A stretch of DNA of 64,000 bases from Clonostachys chloroleuca. Taxonomy: Eukaryota > Ascomycota > Sordariomycetes > Hypocreales > Bionectriaceae. Where the stretch lies: positions 9,858,001-9,922,000 of the forward strand of contig JBANAY010000004.1 in the NCBI GenBank assembly GCA_037952775.1. The letters are read 5' to 3'. This document shows, piece by piece, positions 23,115-35,723 of the stretch. Under the pieces are notes generated by a model, which saw nothing but the letters and a program-made list of their open reading frames with translations, made no database searches and was not told where the DNA came from. A program made the translations under genes and the position numbers. Positions within the stretch are counted from its first letter, which is position 1. Every line of letters starts with the position of its first letter.

Positions 23115-26100
23115 GTGATTTAGATTCCTGTTGGCGGCTTTTCAAGCACGCCAGTTGCCATGATGGTGAAGAATGTTGCTGTATAAAATACCAGATAGAA
23201 AACGAAGAGCCACAGAATATGGAGTAAATCAGAATGGGAATTACTAAGCGATTTGAAATAAGGTTTTAGGTTGTGGAGAGAGCTAAGAGATGGTGTAGAC
23301 GATATCCGAAATGGATAGCCATCTTGCTTCGTCTGAGTATCGGTTGTTACCTGAGTCAGGGCTTGATTCAAAGCTTATCCATGAGACATAGCTTCCGTCA
23401 GAGTTCATTTTTGGTTTCTCTGACCAAGAGCTAAGAAAATAACTCATTGGGTTGGAGAGAAAAGTTCAAGTACGTGTCTGTTAAGAAAAGGGGGACAATA
23501 TCCCTAAATTGAGCGCACGTCATACGCAAGAGTGCCGACCAACAGTTCCATCTCATTTCAAGATCCGGGAAAGATGAGCTGCCTAGAATGATTGAGGCTG
23601 TAACACTTCTCGCTGCTTGGAACAAATTGCCACCGATATTGAGTCTACGATAGCACATAGCACCCTGTTTGTCTGTTTGATTCCAGCTGGCCATCCCATA
23701 TCGATAGCCATAAACAAGCAGCCTAAATGCAGTACACCAAGTTTGTCCTTTACTGATTGATTAGACAAACACTGAGTTAGGCTGCATGGCGTGGTTTTTC
23801 GGCTGTTGTTTGTTCTTTGTCGACTGCCACAATTACTCTTCTGCCCCTTGAGATTCGGTGTCTGGGGGACCATAGCTCTTCATGCGCGAACTAAAGCTCT
23901 TGCGATCCGAAGCTTTGCTAATTCCTAGTCTACCAGTGTCGAAAACATGAATAGCCCTGAAGTGACGAGAGAACGCGAATGATTGTATCCCGACAATGTT
24001 TTCAGAGCGACTTGCTCTAAAACCATAACCGTTCTATCTCTAGAAGATAGCCCAAGCACGTCCCTCTCATGGTAAATAAGTACGGAAGAGAAAGAGAACA
24101 AAGTTCAACAGCAATCAAGCTGCCAGGGCCCGACAACTCAACTCAATGAATACGTGGTGAATGAGTATTTCGTCATCCTCGTGGGTAGGCTTATACAACG
24201 AACTAGGTACAACAAGACAAAACCATATCAGTTGTTTAAACGTAGGAATTTCCATTACAGTAGGGAAAAAGAATTTCGAGCGTGTCAAACCTTTAGGGCA
24301 ACCGCACTAAATTCCATGGATATTTTTCGGTGGGAGGAAGAGCATCAACCGTAACACCCTACAACAATCCTAGCTAGCTCTGCGTTTATAATCCACGTCA
24401 AGGAGCAAACAAACAAAAAGCAAGATACATACAACAGCCGGGATTCGCTGGTCGTCACCGACCCAGCTACTAATCGGCCCCTTACTAGCTTAACGCTCGG
24501 AGAGCAGACGGGATCCAGTGCTTCCTAGTAGGTGTGGTCGTATGTGTAGGTGTGGGTGGTTACTTTCTCACTTACGGTCTGTCGATTTGGTCCAAGGCGG
24601 CGGCAAGTAATAGGAGACTAGTGACGATGTTGATCTGCAATTGCGAAAATGAGACGGGATCTCTGCTCTCTGATAGCCCTGATTTCCCTGCTTCACGGCA
24701 GATCCCTCTGCTCAGGCACCGGATTCTGAAGTACTTCTCCCTCCCTGTGAGATTGATGTAGTTTTTATTCCATCTGGAATCTAACATCTATAGCTAAGAC
24801 ATGTTCAAATAATCACATAGATTAGAGCCGTAGGTCGGAGATGGGGTACCGGTATCGTATATCGCTCTTTCTAGACATAAGTCATCATATCTAGATTTGG
24901 TTTAAATATCATATTCGTTGGCTTTGGTTCTAATAGCCACTTTAAAATGCCTAACAAAAGACCTATTAGCGGACGTGAGGATCATATTGCCAACACGCCT
25001 GGAAGAGCGACAGAGCGAGCTGTGCAGAGACTCACCTGCATATGTAGCTTGGTTAGCTCTCCGAGGTACTTATACATAGAACAACAGTGCTCGTAGTACT
25101 TCTAAGTTTCAAGACCTAGGTAGGCGCCTGGGTTCGGATAGATGTGTTTGGTGGAACGGGTAACTTGGGGATGTAGAGGCAAACTGTCACGGAACGCCGC
25201 TAATCTTCGAGCCAGACCGCATGTGCCTACAGCACAGACGAGATAGATAAAACTCGATATCCAGCTCGAACATGAATCTTTCGGTATTGAGAGTGGAGAG
25301 ATGCGTCGCGGAAGGAATGAAAAGGTGCGCAGATGTGCCACCAGCGTAACTCTTGACAGATCGTCTAGGTCGTCGAGCGAATAGAATCCCTTCCTCGACA
25401 AGGTTTAGCTTCAAGTTCCCGCCAAATCGTAGTTCAACCTAGATGCCAGCCAACTGACCCGAAGCTAAGATGGAAGGGAACTACCACAATGCCTAGGAGG
25501 CATGTGAGCCCAGTAGGCAACTGTACTATGAGCTCCTTGAAACACAACCAAAGGGCGTTCGTATGAGAGGTAAGGGGCATAACCCCATTGGTTGCAACGG
25601 TGTTTTTCGAATCAGACCAGTTGGCTATTGCCGAAAGAACTGTGTTCCTAAATCGGTCTAGCTAGCTCCAGCAAGACAGCTTTTCCGAGGCGACTATTAA
25701 GGACTTATGATTTGGTTGTTGGCAGGCACAAGTAGCTGTACGGGTTTCTTCTGATCGTATCAATGTCGGTCTACGACGAATTTTGTTCGAGGACGAGGTT
25801 ATATTGTTCACTGCTAGCACTAGGTTTAAACCAGTTCTTGACGAGCTAGAGGAGACTTCTATGTCAGCTCGAGTGGACAGGCTGTTCATGGGCTGATTAT
25901 TACTTCCGGTAAGGTAAGGTTCCAATGCGCCAAATCGCAGGAGACAGGTGAGTGAAGGGCCCTTGAGAGGAGCCTATAGAGTGAGAGAGTTGCAAACATA
26001 TTGTCCATGTGTGTGAATCATGTAAATCAACCCTTCGCAAGTGGGCACCCTGACTGTCCATGAGAGAAGACATAAGCTACTGGGCAAATCGGGGGAACTC

Positions 26101-27631
26101 ACACAGCCATCTGTGTCGGCATGACCGTAAATTCTGGTACGCTAGAAGCTAATTGATTCGTTTACGAGAGAAAAATGTCACCTCGACAGATCCTTGCGGC
26201 GAAGACCATTTCATGATCTATGGAGATCGGCTCGGATAAGGGAATCGTTGGTGGGCCGCTGCCTTGTTGTCTGGAAGGCAGAAGTACCGCGAGCTTTTCG
26301 GTCAGGCATCTGCGCAGATATCTTCTGCCCTGGGAAGCTCCGATAGACAAGCCTGTGGACTCTTACAGACGAGTCATTATTAGCTTAGCCATAAACATGC
26401 CTGCCACTGTGACTTACAAGTGGACACGCTCTCGATAATTCGCCTTTCGCAAGGTCTATTACGATGGACGCTTTCGCCGAGGGGGATCAGATGTTGTTGG
26501 CCCTGAACGGCAAACAGTCAGAATAATGTTAATGAAGCGTGTGCTCCAAGAAGCTGGGACGGAGAGGCTTGTATCAGATGTGTGAACAATGACCCAATAT
26601 CTTAGTCTAGAAATACGTGCGTTTCACTAGATCACGGCGAAGGTGAATGGAACTCTTTGGGGCGTTTGCGAGGAAGTTTATCGGCTGTGTATATCGGCTG
26701 GTTTGAACTCGTGGACTCGTAGATTGGAAATGGAGTTGGGATGGAGACGCCGAGTGAAGTCGATTGTGCTTTAATAGTTCGGTTCAGGAACGCCGTCGAT
26801 ATCGAAGACTGCCGTCGCGGTCTGACGAAAAAAAAGTTTGAATCTGAAAAGTCGACGAGAAATTGTCTGCGAGTGGTTTCTGAGAAGGCTTGCGTCGGCA
26901 GGCTTGTGTGGACCTGATGATGCACAAGGACGAGGCTGGTTGTCAAGGAGCGGCTTGACTCTTAAGGTAGTGGGGGTGTTGCCTTGAGGCAACGGGGTGC
27001 AGTGCGATTCTTGCACTTAGGCGTGGGAGCGTGTCGACCAGGAGCCTGTCGGGTGTGTTCTAGGCGTGTTAGGCGTGCTAGGCTGGTGCTTGGCTGGTGC
27101 TGCCTTCCTAATTTGGAAGCAAGCTGTACTTGGATGAGCCCCCTCCTCGGATGGCATTGGGGAGGCGGACGACACATAAGAAAGGAAAGAAAGTAAATAT
27201 AATGATAACTTGAATACAATTTTTGTTCCTTTAGAAAAGAAAACCACCGCTTTCCGAAGTCCCGAGGTGTTGATTGCCATGAGTGATTGGTCAAGGTCGC
27301 ACAGGTTGCACCACTGCTGGGTGAAAACCGCCAGGCACTCTTCGAATAGGTGAGGTAGGTACGCACATGGAGGCGCGTCTTTCTTCCAGCTACACCAACA
27401 CATCAATCAACAATCTACCTAGTATCTCCCACCCAGGAGCGCTCCTAAGCATCACTACATCCAAGAGGCCAACTCGCATCCTTCTAAGCAGTATTTCACA
27501 TTGAGGTATGCCCCTTCGTAATATTATTTCTCGAACCCCGAGGACTTATCAGAAATCGCATCATGGCTTAAAATCAAACACCAGAACCCAACTTTATTGA
27601 TAGTAAAGATTTTCCCCTAGCCGGAAGCGAA
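23115..27631. other. Gene-poor stretch, 4.5 kb
   Basis: No gene could be supported on either strand. Open frames are short and lack fungal codon character. An 83-codon minus ORF (23120-23371) has one hydrophobic segment but abuts the F-box gene and shows no family. The last 250 bp look like the promoter/leader of the kinase-like gene. Confidence 0.5.
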
Positions 27632-28717
27632 ATGGCCACGCCGAGGAGATCCGGCCATCATGTATCTCCTGGACGCCTAGAAAGGATATATCGTCGCGGC
27701 ACCGTCCTAGCCATCACCGAGCACGTTCCACCAGAACCATTCAGATCAGATTTCTATGAGCTGTCCTGGTACCGAAAGCTAGCACCAGAAGAAGACGTCC
27801 TGGCGTCAGGTCAGCTGGGGTGGTGCTTAAAGTGTCCACAGGTTGAAACGCAGCCAAAAGAGGGCGCACAACAACACTCTCTCAAGATTTTGCAGGTCAT
27901 CTCTGCGGGCTACCACAGGCGCTCCCAGGTCTTCAAGTGCCAGTTGGACGGAGATGAAGAGAAAGTCTATATGGCCAAGGCATACGACCCGGCTTTCAGT
28001 GTTGAGTACCCGTACGATGTGACATACGCCGCCGACGCCTCATACAGTACTGAGGCAGCCGCGTATGAAGACATCAAGCGATTCGGATACGATGGCACGT
28101 TCAGCCCACGATACTATGGTTCATGGACCTTCAACCTGCCGATCCACAAGGATCGTAGCGTAAGGGCTTCTCTACGTGCCAATACACGGCCAGTCAGGAT
28201 GATTTTGATGGAGTACATTGAGGGACTTGACTTTGAGGAGATCTTCAAGGTCAAGGTGGAGTTACTTCTTTCGCCCCAAGAGCGGCTCTACGTTCTGAAC
28301 GATATTCTCAAAGCAAAGGCGTTCCTCCAATTTGCCGGCGTTTCCCACCGCGATCCATTCCCGAGAAATGTGATACTGCGTGGATCCTCTTCCGCTGCCA
28401 CGGACATAACGGGAGACCGCACTGCTGGCAAAGTGGTGATCATCGACTTTGAGCACGCAGTCGCTACACGGAGGCCAAATTGCCTCTATGCTGCCCCGAG
28501 AGAAGACCGGCCGATCAACCCAATCTACCATCATTGGCGCCATTGCCCAGCCGAATGGGGCTGTTTGGTACCGGAGCCCTTCTTCAGCAATTATGCCGAA
28601 TGGCAGAAATGGATGAAAGATTCCTGGCTGAACAATCGTGCTTTTACCAAACCACTTGGTATGGAGATAGCGCCCTGGGACAGGGATATACGCAACTGGT
28701 TCCCGCAGTTCGCATAA
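27632..28717 (+). CDS. Intact fungal protein-kinase-like protein
   Basis: Single exon, 361 residues. Kinase-like fold of the type common in Pezizomycotina. N-lobe with QVFKCQLDGDEEKVYMAKAYDP (a VYMAK strand that may carry the ATP-binding Lys). C-helix region EAAAYEDIKRF, hinge MILMEYIEGLDF. The catalytic loop is SHRDPFPRNVIL (HRD kept) and the metal-binding motif is IIDFEHA (DFG replaced by DFE). HRD and the Asp of DFx are both present, so phosphotransfer activity is possible; it resembles aminoglycoside-phosphotransferase/choline-kinase-like enzymes as much as true protein kinases. Substrate unknown. Unlike the two other kinase-like genes in the window it is uninterrupted. Confidence 0.8.
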   Translation: MATPRRSGHHVSPGRLERIYRRGTVLAITEHVPPEPFRSDFYELSWYRKLAPEEDVLASGQLGWCLKCPQVETQPKEGAQQHSLKILQVISAGYHRRSQVFKCQLDGDEEKVYMAKAYDPAFSVEYPYDVTYAADASYSTEAAAYEDIKRFGYDGTFSPRYYGSWTFNLPIHKDRSVRASLRANTRPVRMILMEYIEGLDFEEIFKVKVELLLSPQERLYVLNDILKAKAFLQFAGVSHRDPFPRNVILRGSSSAATDITGDRTAGKVVIIDFEHAVATRRPNCLYAAPREDRPINPIYHHWRHCPAEWGCLVPEPFFSNYAEWQKWMKDSWLNNRAFTKPLGMEIAPWDRDIRNWFPQFA

Positions 28718-30092
28718 AGGAGACGAGAGAAACAGGGGAGAGCAGGGGAAAATCAGGGTGTCAAATTATCATTCTGTGGAAGCAGTTCTCTCCTACTGAT
28801 CCTATCGGTGTACTTTAATCCCTGGTATTTCTTATCTTCACGACCGAACTGATTCGTTTCTGTGATGATTACGACAAATTATCCTCCCTACATCCAGGTG
28901 AAAATTGATGTAGCAGTATGAGTATTCAATCACAGTTATCCTATTCTTTCCGTGGCCGTGAGTTTTATTTTCGGAAAGGCTGGGTGAAGGCTGGCAATGT
29001 GTGCTACGGAGCTAGTTTGCTCACTCCCTATCCAATACTGCTGCCTACGGCCCAGCTCTGACTGAGATCTGACCGATTTGCTGCATTAAATGGCGGGGAA
29101 AATATTTACACATTATTCAATTGTCTTACCGAAGCTTTGAGCTGGCTGGCTGCCTTTAGATTCTCGACTTTCCATAGACTCATATGCCGTGCTCTTGTCC
29201 TGGGGATGATTGAGAATGGTGACCAATGATAAATGATACTAGGTGACGCCTTCCAGCTGTGTTGTAGCTCATTTCCTGGAAAAGGAAGGAAAACTGACCA
29301 TGGTCAGCCTCTGCTGATGTAAAGCTGGTGCTCGACCCCTCTCAATGTGATGTGTAGCGTGGGGCAAGAGGCAACTGGGCTTCGTTAGTTCAGCCCCAGG
29401 AATCGACGCCTTGAGAGGGGTTACGATCGGCCAGTCCCTTGTAAGGGGATTATTGTCGCTGGGCAATGAACAATAGGGAAGTGACTGCTGGGCGTGAGGC
29501 AAAGTGGAACTATCCACTCCTCAGCTGGCAAGGATCTAGCCAGCTAGATGCAAGTGCACATTCACCATGGAACTGAGCCATCTCTCATCTGACCTGCTAG
29601 GTGAGATGGCTGGGCTGCAGGGGGCATCACATAGGCTGGCATGCATTGATGTACGGAAGGCCAGACGGCTGGCACCAACAGTCAACTGGCTGGCCAAAGT
29701 GCCGCCAACTGCAGTGACCAGCTAGAACAGGTGCCTCAGGAAGCAGGTATGGCCTAAGCAAGTGCAGCTCCAGGCCAGTCGCGCCCGTCTTTCCCCTTTC
29801 CTCCTGCACGCTCGCTCAAATTACCCAAAATGAAGCCAGGTGTCAGCTTGTTTCCTCGTCAGTTTTCAACTTCACCCTTGTTTCGTCCAACATAATTTGT
29901 GCAGCTTTGCTTTTTCTTGTGGACGCACGCCAGCCATTGACGCCCGTAAGGCAGACATCGTCCTGCTTACTTTGGGGCTGAGCACAAGCTGGGCATTCTG
30001 CCTGTTAAAGCGGACTGCCCTGGCCCTTTATTCCTATCATCACTCTACACCTACAGACCATTGCTCATCCACCAAAGTCCTGATCCAACATC
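28718..30092. other. Intergenic, 1.4 kb; promoter of NMA111-type gene
   Basis: No gene seen. From about 29130 to 29830 the pentamer GCTGG or its complement CCAGC recurs about a dozen times, often as GGCTGGC or CCAGCTAG. The last 60 bp form a C/A-rich leader before the ATG at 30093. Confidence 0.5.
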
Positions 30093-33000
30093 ATGTTGCT
30101 CCACGGTGCCGAGGTGACTCCCCCAGAGACTGCCCCTGCCTCGCCTCCAGCAGAGCAGGAACAGCGTCGGCCTCTTGTGTCTCCGGGCGCGAGGAGAATT
30201 GTTTTCGGTCGAACTTCATCCGAGAGCTCCTCTTCCGCATCAGACTCCGATCTGCCTTACGACGTAGGGTACGGCCGAAACGCCGACTGGCAAAAGACCA
30301 TTGCCAAGGTTGCCGACAGCGTCGTCTCCATCCATTACACTCGGCCCTTGTCCTTTGACACAGATTCGACCCACACGAGCCAGGCCACAGGCTTCATCGT
30401 CGATGCCGAACGAGGGTCAGTCTTCCATCTATAGTTCTGCACTGCGTATACCAGTGCGTAGCGACTTGGTTTGTAGATGCTAATACAACACAAAACACAG
30501 ATATGTCCTGACCAATCGCCACGTCGTGGGTTCCGGACCCTTCTGGGGTCACATTATCTTCAACAATAAGGAGGAGGCAGACGCTCGCCCTCTCTATCGC
30601 GACCCGATCCACGATTTCGGGATCTTGCGTTTTGATCCCAAGACGGTCAAGTACATGAAGCTGGCAGCTCTAGACCTCCACCCTGAGAGGGCCAGAGGTA
30701 AGTCATCACACCAAACATGTCGACAAAGCAACAAGTAACTGACATTCTTCACGTACGTAGTTGGTGTTGAAATAAAGGTGATTGGTAATGACGGAGGGGA
30801 GACCCTCGGAATTCTCTCTGGCTTCATCAGCCGCCTCGATCGCAACGCCCCCAACTACCAAGGTTTTTACCGAGATTTTAATACTGCCTACTACCAGGCA
30901 AATGCGGCAGCAAGCGGGGGAAGTTCTGGAAGTCCCGTTGTTAACGTTAATGGTCAAGTTATTGCGCTGCAGGCAGGTAGTCGCTCCGACGGCGCTTCGA
31001 CAGACTACTTCTTACCCCTTCACGAGCCCCTGCGTGCTCTGGGCGAACTCCAAGCGGGAAGAATTCCCAAAAGAGGCGATATCCAAACCTGCTTTAGGCT
31101 CCAGACATTCGACGAGTGTCGCCGCTTAGGCTTGACTGCAGATTGGGAGTCCCATGTGCGAGAGCAGTTCCCCAAGCAGACGAGCATGCTCTTTGTGCGA
31201 GACGCGCTGCCTGAAGGCCCCGCAGATGAAAAACTCAAAGAGGGCGATATACTTCTCAAGATCAACGGCACCCTCGTGGTGGATTTCCTCGTGCTTGACA
31301 ATACGCTCAACGACAACGTTGGCAAGGTGGTCAAGTTCCATGTGCTGCGTGCTGGAAAAGAGGTGCAAGAGGAGATTGTCGTTGATGACTTGGAGAAAAC
31401 GACACCCACCCGCTTCCTCTCCGTCGCCGGAGGATGCTTCCACGACCTGTCGTATCTGATGGCACACAGATATGTGGTCCGATGCAAGGGCGTCTATGTC
31501 AGCGAGACCGGGCTCGTCAATATTGGCGGTAGAAATGGCTGGTTAATCGAGCGCATGGCCAACAAGCTGACGCCCGACTTGGACACATTTGTTTCTGTCA
31601 TGAAGGAGATCCCTGATCGAACACGGGTCCCTATTGCATTCAGAGATCTTGGCGAAATGAACAGACTGAGAACTAAGGTAATCACAGTCAACAGGCATTG
31701 GGCCGCCAAGATGAAGATGGTCACCCGCAATGATACAACAGGCACATGGGACTTTGAGACCATTGCGGAAGCTCTCCCACCGGCGCCTCCCGTGCCTTGC
31801 CGAGCATCATTCCCCATGCCAGAGTATGTGCCCAACGAGTTGATTGCCAATATGGCGCGAACCTGGGTTCAAGTTACATCAATCCTACCCTTCTACGTTG
31901 ATGCTTGCGTCGGCCACAGAAACACGGGCATGGGTTTAGTGATTGACGCCGCCCAGGGCCTTGTCTTGATTTCGCGGGCCTTGGTCCCGCACATCATGTG
32001 CGACTTGGAAATTGTTATTGCGCAATCCATCATGGTTGAGGGCAAGGTGCTCTTCCTCCACCCGTCACATAATTACTGCGTTGTCCAATACGACGCCAAG
32101 CTCGTCGATGCGCCTGTTCTCAGTGCGGTCTTCAGCAACGAGAAGATTACTCAAGGCCATCCCACCTACTTTGTAGGGCATAATGAAAGTCAAAAGATGT
32201 TGTATTCGTCAACTGCAGTGACAAGAAGGCACCTTTCCTCACTCCATCCGACTAAGAGTCCCCGGTACAGGCCTATCAATGTCGACTTCATTGGTGTCGA
32301 ATCCCGCCTCGGCAAAACTTGCACCAGTGGCGTCCTACTGTCAGACAAGGGCGAGGTCCAAGCAATGTGGTTAACCTGGGATATGGATACCGGGTGCTAC
32401 CCTTTTGGCATCGGCGCGGACATCATGACGCCAGTGATCGACCTCATCCGTGCAGGCCATATCCCCTCTCTCCGTATCATCCCCGCCGAGTTTGAGATCA
32501 TCACCATGTACAATGCCCGTATCTATGGCGTGCCCTCTGAGTGGATTGAGAGGGTCGAGGCTCTCAATGGGCCTCACCAGCTGTTCGGCGCCAAGAGAGT
32601 GATTGGTGTCAGCGAGCCCTGTATCAATGAGGCGGACATTTTGCTCACCATGAATGGCGAATTGATTACACAGGCCAACCAACTTGACATGGCACACTGG
32701 CACAAAGAAATTGACGTGGAGGTTGTCAGAAACGGCGAGTATATGAGCTTCCGGGTTAGCACGCTCGCGGCAGAAGACCTGGAGACAAGCCACTTTGTTA
32801 GCTTCTGTGGAATGATGGTCCAGAAGCCGCAGTTAGCTGTCAGGCAGGTCCTCAGACAGATTCCAAGCGAGATCTTCGTTGCAACTAAGTATTACGGATC
32901 TCCGTCTTGCTTCTATGGCATGCAGACCGCCAACTTTATCACCCACATCAACGAGGAGAAGATAACCTCCCTTGAGAAGATCCTTGAAGTGATCAATGCG

Positions 33001-33302
33001 ATTCCCGATAACACATGTGAGTTCACCGCCATGATGTAGTGGCCATTCGCTTCTGCTGATCCTCGATTTAATTTTTACTACTCTTGGCATTTGCTAACGA
33101 CATTAAAAACAAAACAGACTTCCAGATCCGCGCCGTTTCCTGGCATGAAATTCCGTTTGTCATCACCATGAAGAAGAACGAACTTTACTACCCGACGTGG
33201 GAGTGGCTCAGGGACCCTGCCACCCCTGGCGGCTGGATGCGCAAGACGTATGAAAAGGGCAAGGTTACTATCGGCGAGGGGCATGGCGGGATCGTGGTTT
33301 AG
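30093..33302 (+). CDS. NMA111: Pro-apoptotic HtrA-type serine protease NMA111
   Basis: Exons 30093-30415, 30501-30697, 30761-33016 and 33118-33302; introns 85, 63 and 101 nt; 986 residues, the usual size (about 1000). Nuclear HtrA/DegP-family protease with two protease-like halves and several PDZ domains; in yeast it processes an inhibitor of apoptosis and acts in lipid and stress responses. Catalytic triad of the first half: His in [11 protein letters not shown] (about residue 115), Asp in [12 protein letters not shown] (about 146), Ser in GGSSGSPVV (about 229). First PDZ-like region around [17 protein letters not shown]. The second half (from about [13 protein letters not shown]) lacks a recognisable triad, as is usual. 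The final exon ends [11 protein letters not shown]...GHGGIVV. A low-complexity Ser/Glu N-terminus ([16 protein letters not shown]) precedes the protease domain. Confidence 0.95.
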
Positions 33303-33713
33303 CCCAAACTTGAGCTCAACCACGCGACGAGGTCAGAAAGAAGAAGATGCAGTGGATCAGCAGATAACTTTTGGGTCCTCTCATTCTTTGCCTTGTTCTT
33401 GAACAGGCAACACAACGCAATACGTGACCTAGGGAAACATCAATTGAAAGTATTCTTAAGAAATGATCCCGTATAGTCCGTGAAATGTTTGCAAACAGCG
33501 AGGATGTGATAACTACCATGAAAGAAAACAGATGGTAGGAAACATGGTGACTTGTAAAACAGCCTGCAAAGTTTGAGACATTCCAGCTGACAAACGACCA
33601 AGTTTGTGCCAATCATAAATTGCAAAGAAGGAAAGAGGGAAAAAATGCAAACGTGAGAGCCCAGACCATGCAGCCCAGAGCGTGCGGCCCAGACTGTGCA
33701 TGCCAATACATCA
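33303..33713. other. Intergenic between convergent genes
   Basis: 3' flanks of NMA111 (+) and the ankyrin gene (-). No further gene seen. Confidence 0.6.
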
Positions 33714-35723
33714 TCAAAAGTCGTAGTGAAGCGAGTTGCTGATGAGCAGGTCAGCGTAGCTCGAGTCGTTCCAGTTCTGGGACCTCTTGCGCGGGAAGAT
33801 GCGGGTCCGGAAGTCCATCAGCTTCTCCAGCGACGCGCGCGGGACGAGCCCCTGCCGGGTCATGTCGATCTGGCCGGTGATGAAGTCGTCGAGGTAGTCC
33901 TCGCTGATGTTCCTGGCCTCGGAGTGTCTCAGCAGGACGTCTAGGATGTCCTGGTAGCCCGCGGCGGTCATCTGCATGGCGCAGTGGAGGGCGGAGTGGA
34001 AGTTGTCCTCTGACGGGCGGGACGGCAGGCCCAGGACGGCGCCATACTCGAGGAGCAGCTCCAGGCAGGCGGTGAGCGCGCCGATGGACTCCCTTCTAAG
34101 ATGGCCCGGGTGGCAGCGGTCGAAGAACGTCTCGAGGATGGCGGTGATGAGGGTCATGCAGCTCTCGAAGGGGACCCAGAGGTCCCGGACGAGGCAGTGG
34201 ATGTTGGCGCCCGCCTCGAGCAGCAGCCTGACTGCGTCCACGTTGTTTGCAAAAGCGGCGGCGAAGAACAAGGGGGTGGCGTCCTTTCCGTGGAAAGGGG
34301 TCATCAGATTGACGTCTGCGCCGTGCTGGATGAGTTCGTGGACGAGCTCGGCCTGACTTTTCGAATAACCCAGGAGACATTCGTGAAGAAGGGATGCAGG
34401 GGCTGCGGGGGCTTGCTCGGTGGATGGGGGGTTGATGTTGCTTCCTGCTCGGACGAGGGCGGCAGCGGTCGCAAAGTTCCGGTTCTTGACAGCCATGGAG
34501 AGTGGTGTGCCCTGGTTAGACATGAGGTCGATATGGATGTCCGGGTGGCTGATCAGCGACTCAAGAATAGCCCGCACCTCGTCGGTCTCCTCCCAATTGC
34601 GGCAAACATGATGCAGAGCGCTCATGCCATCGGCGTCAACAGCACCGACTGGGAAACCAGGGATAGCAAACACGACGTCGACCATGTCCTTGCGGCCAGA
34701 CTGAACAGCGAGGTGCAGCGCATTGAGACCGGTGAGGGTCTTCGCGGCGGGGCTCACATCGGATCGCTCGAGCAAGACGTTGGCGATGTCAGTCCGGCCC
34801 TTCGATGCCGCGATGTGCAAGGGTGTCTCCCATCCTGGGGTGACATCCGAGGCGTCGACTTCAGGTCGCTGAAGAAGGCGGTTGATGATTGACAGATCAT
34901 CGGTCGCTTCCGAGATGGCAATGTGGAGCGGTCCGTATCGCTTCCAGTTCTTTGCGCCTGCGTCGACGCCATCTCGGGCGAGTATCTTGTCGACGAGGTC
35001 AAGGTCCTGTTTGGACACGGCATAATGGAGGGCAGCGGTGACGGAGAAGTCATCTTCGCGCTTGATCAAGGAATCAACAAGGTTCAAGCGGCCGGCGCGA
35101 GCGAGATCGGCCAGGGCTGGGATGTCGTCGGCGAGCTTGTGGGCACCGTGCTGCACGAGCTGGCCGGCGTAGTCGGTACCGGAGCCCTCCTCATCGGCAT
35201 GCGCAAGAGCAATATGCAGCGGGTAGCATTTGCCCGAGAACGGAGGTTCCTGGCAGCCACAAAAGTCACGAGCCTGCGAATGCACGTCGACTCCGTTGAC
35301 GAGAAGGTATTGGACAATGGCGGGGTGGTCGTTCTTGATGGCGAGGTGCAGCGGAGAGGCGAAGTAACGGATACTTCCAGGGATGGACTCCCAGGTCTGG
35401 TCGTAGTCGGACTCGTCTCGTGCGCCGGTTGCGTCGAGGTCGGCGCCGTAGTCGTGGGCGCGCTGGATGGTGCCCAGGTTGCCCTTGCGAGCAGCACAGA
35501 GGACGCAGGAATCGACGGGCGGGTCTTTTCTGATATTGCGGATGTAGAGCGCACGATTGAGGATGCGGTGGAAATGCTTGCTTGTGCGAGCCATGGCTGC
35601 GTGGTAACGGGCGTACGAAGATGGCGGGCCGTTATCCAGTGGTTGGACATCCCTTGTGCACAGCTCGGCAATGACCAACATGATATCATAAGGAACCGTC
35701 TCGATAGTGGCCTCGACGTCCAT
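33714..35723 (-). CDS. Ankyrin-repeat protein with F-box-like N-terminus
   Basis: Single exon, 669 residues from MDVEATIETVPYDIMLVIAEL. The VPYDIMLVIAELC segment resembles an F-box-like start found in many fungal ankyrin proteins. It is followed by about nine or more ankyrin repeats, recognisable by SPLHLAIKNDHPAIVQYLL, GPLHIAISEATDD, TPLHIAASKGRTDIANVLL, NALHLAVQSGRKDMV, SALHHVCRNWEE, TPLFFAAAFANNVDAVRLLLEAGA. Probable scaffold or protein-binding adaptor; partner unknown. The frame stays open another 525 nt upstream, to an ATG at 36248, but that extension is low-complexity, compositionally unlike the rest and crosses typical promoter sequence, so the internal Met at 35723 is chosen. Confidence 0.85.
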   Translation of the reverse strand: MDVEATIETVPYDIMLVIAELCTRDVQPLDNGPPSSYARYHAAMARTSKHFHRILNRALYIRNIRKDPPVDSCVLCAARKGNLGTIQRAHDYGADLDATGARDESDYDQTWESIPGSIRYFASPLHLAIKNDHPAIVQYLLVNGVDVHSQARDFCGCQEPPFSGKCYPLHIALAHADEEGSGTDYAGQLVQHGAHKLADDIPALADLARAGRLNLVDSLIKREDDFSVTAALHYAVSKQDLDLVDKILARDGVDAGAKNWKRYGPLHIAISEATDDLSIINRLLQRPEVDASDVTPGWETPLHIAASKGRTDIANVLLERSDVSPAAKTLTGLNALHLAVQSGRKDMVDVVFAIPGFPVGAVDADGMSALHHVCRNWEETDEVRAILESLISHPDIHIDLMSNQGTPLSMAVKNRNFATAAALVRAGSNINPPSTEQAPAAPASLLHECLLGYSKSQAELVHELIQHGADVNLMTPFHGKDATPLFFAAAFANNVDAVRLLLEAGANIHCLVRDLWVPFESCMTLITAILETFFDRCHPGHLRRESIGALTACLELLLEYGAVLGLPSRPSEDNFHSALHCAMQMTAAGYQDILDVLLRHSEARNISEDYLDDFITGQIDMTRQGLVPRASLEKLMDFRTRIFPRKRSQNWNDSSYADLLISNSLHYDF

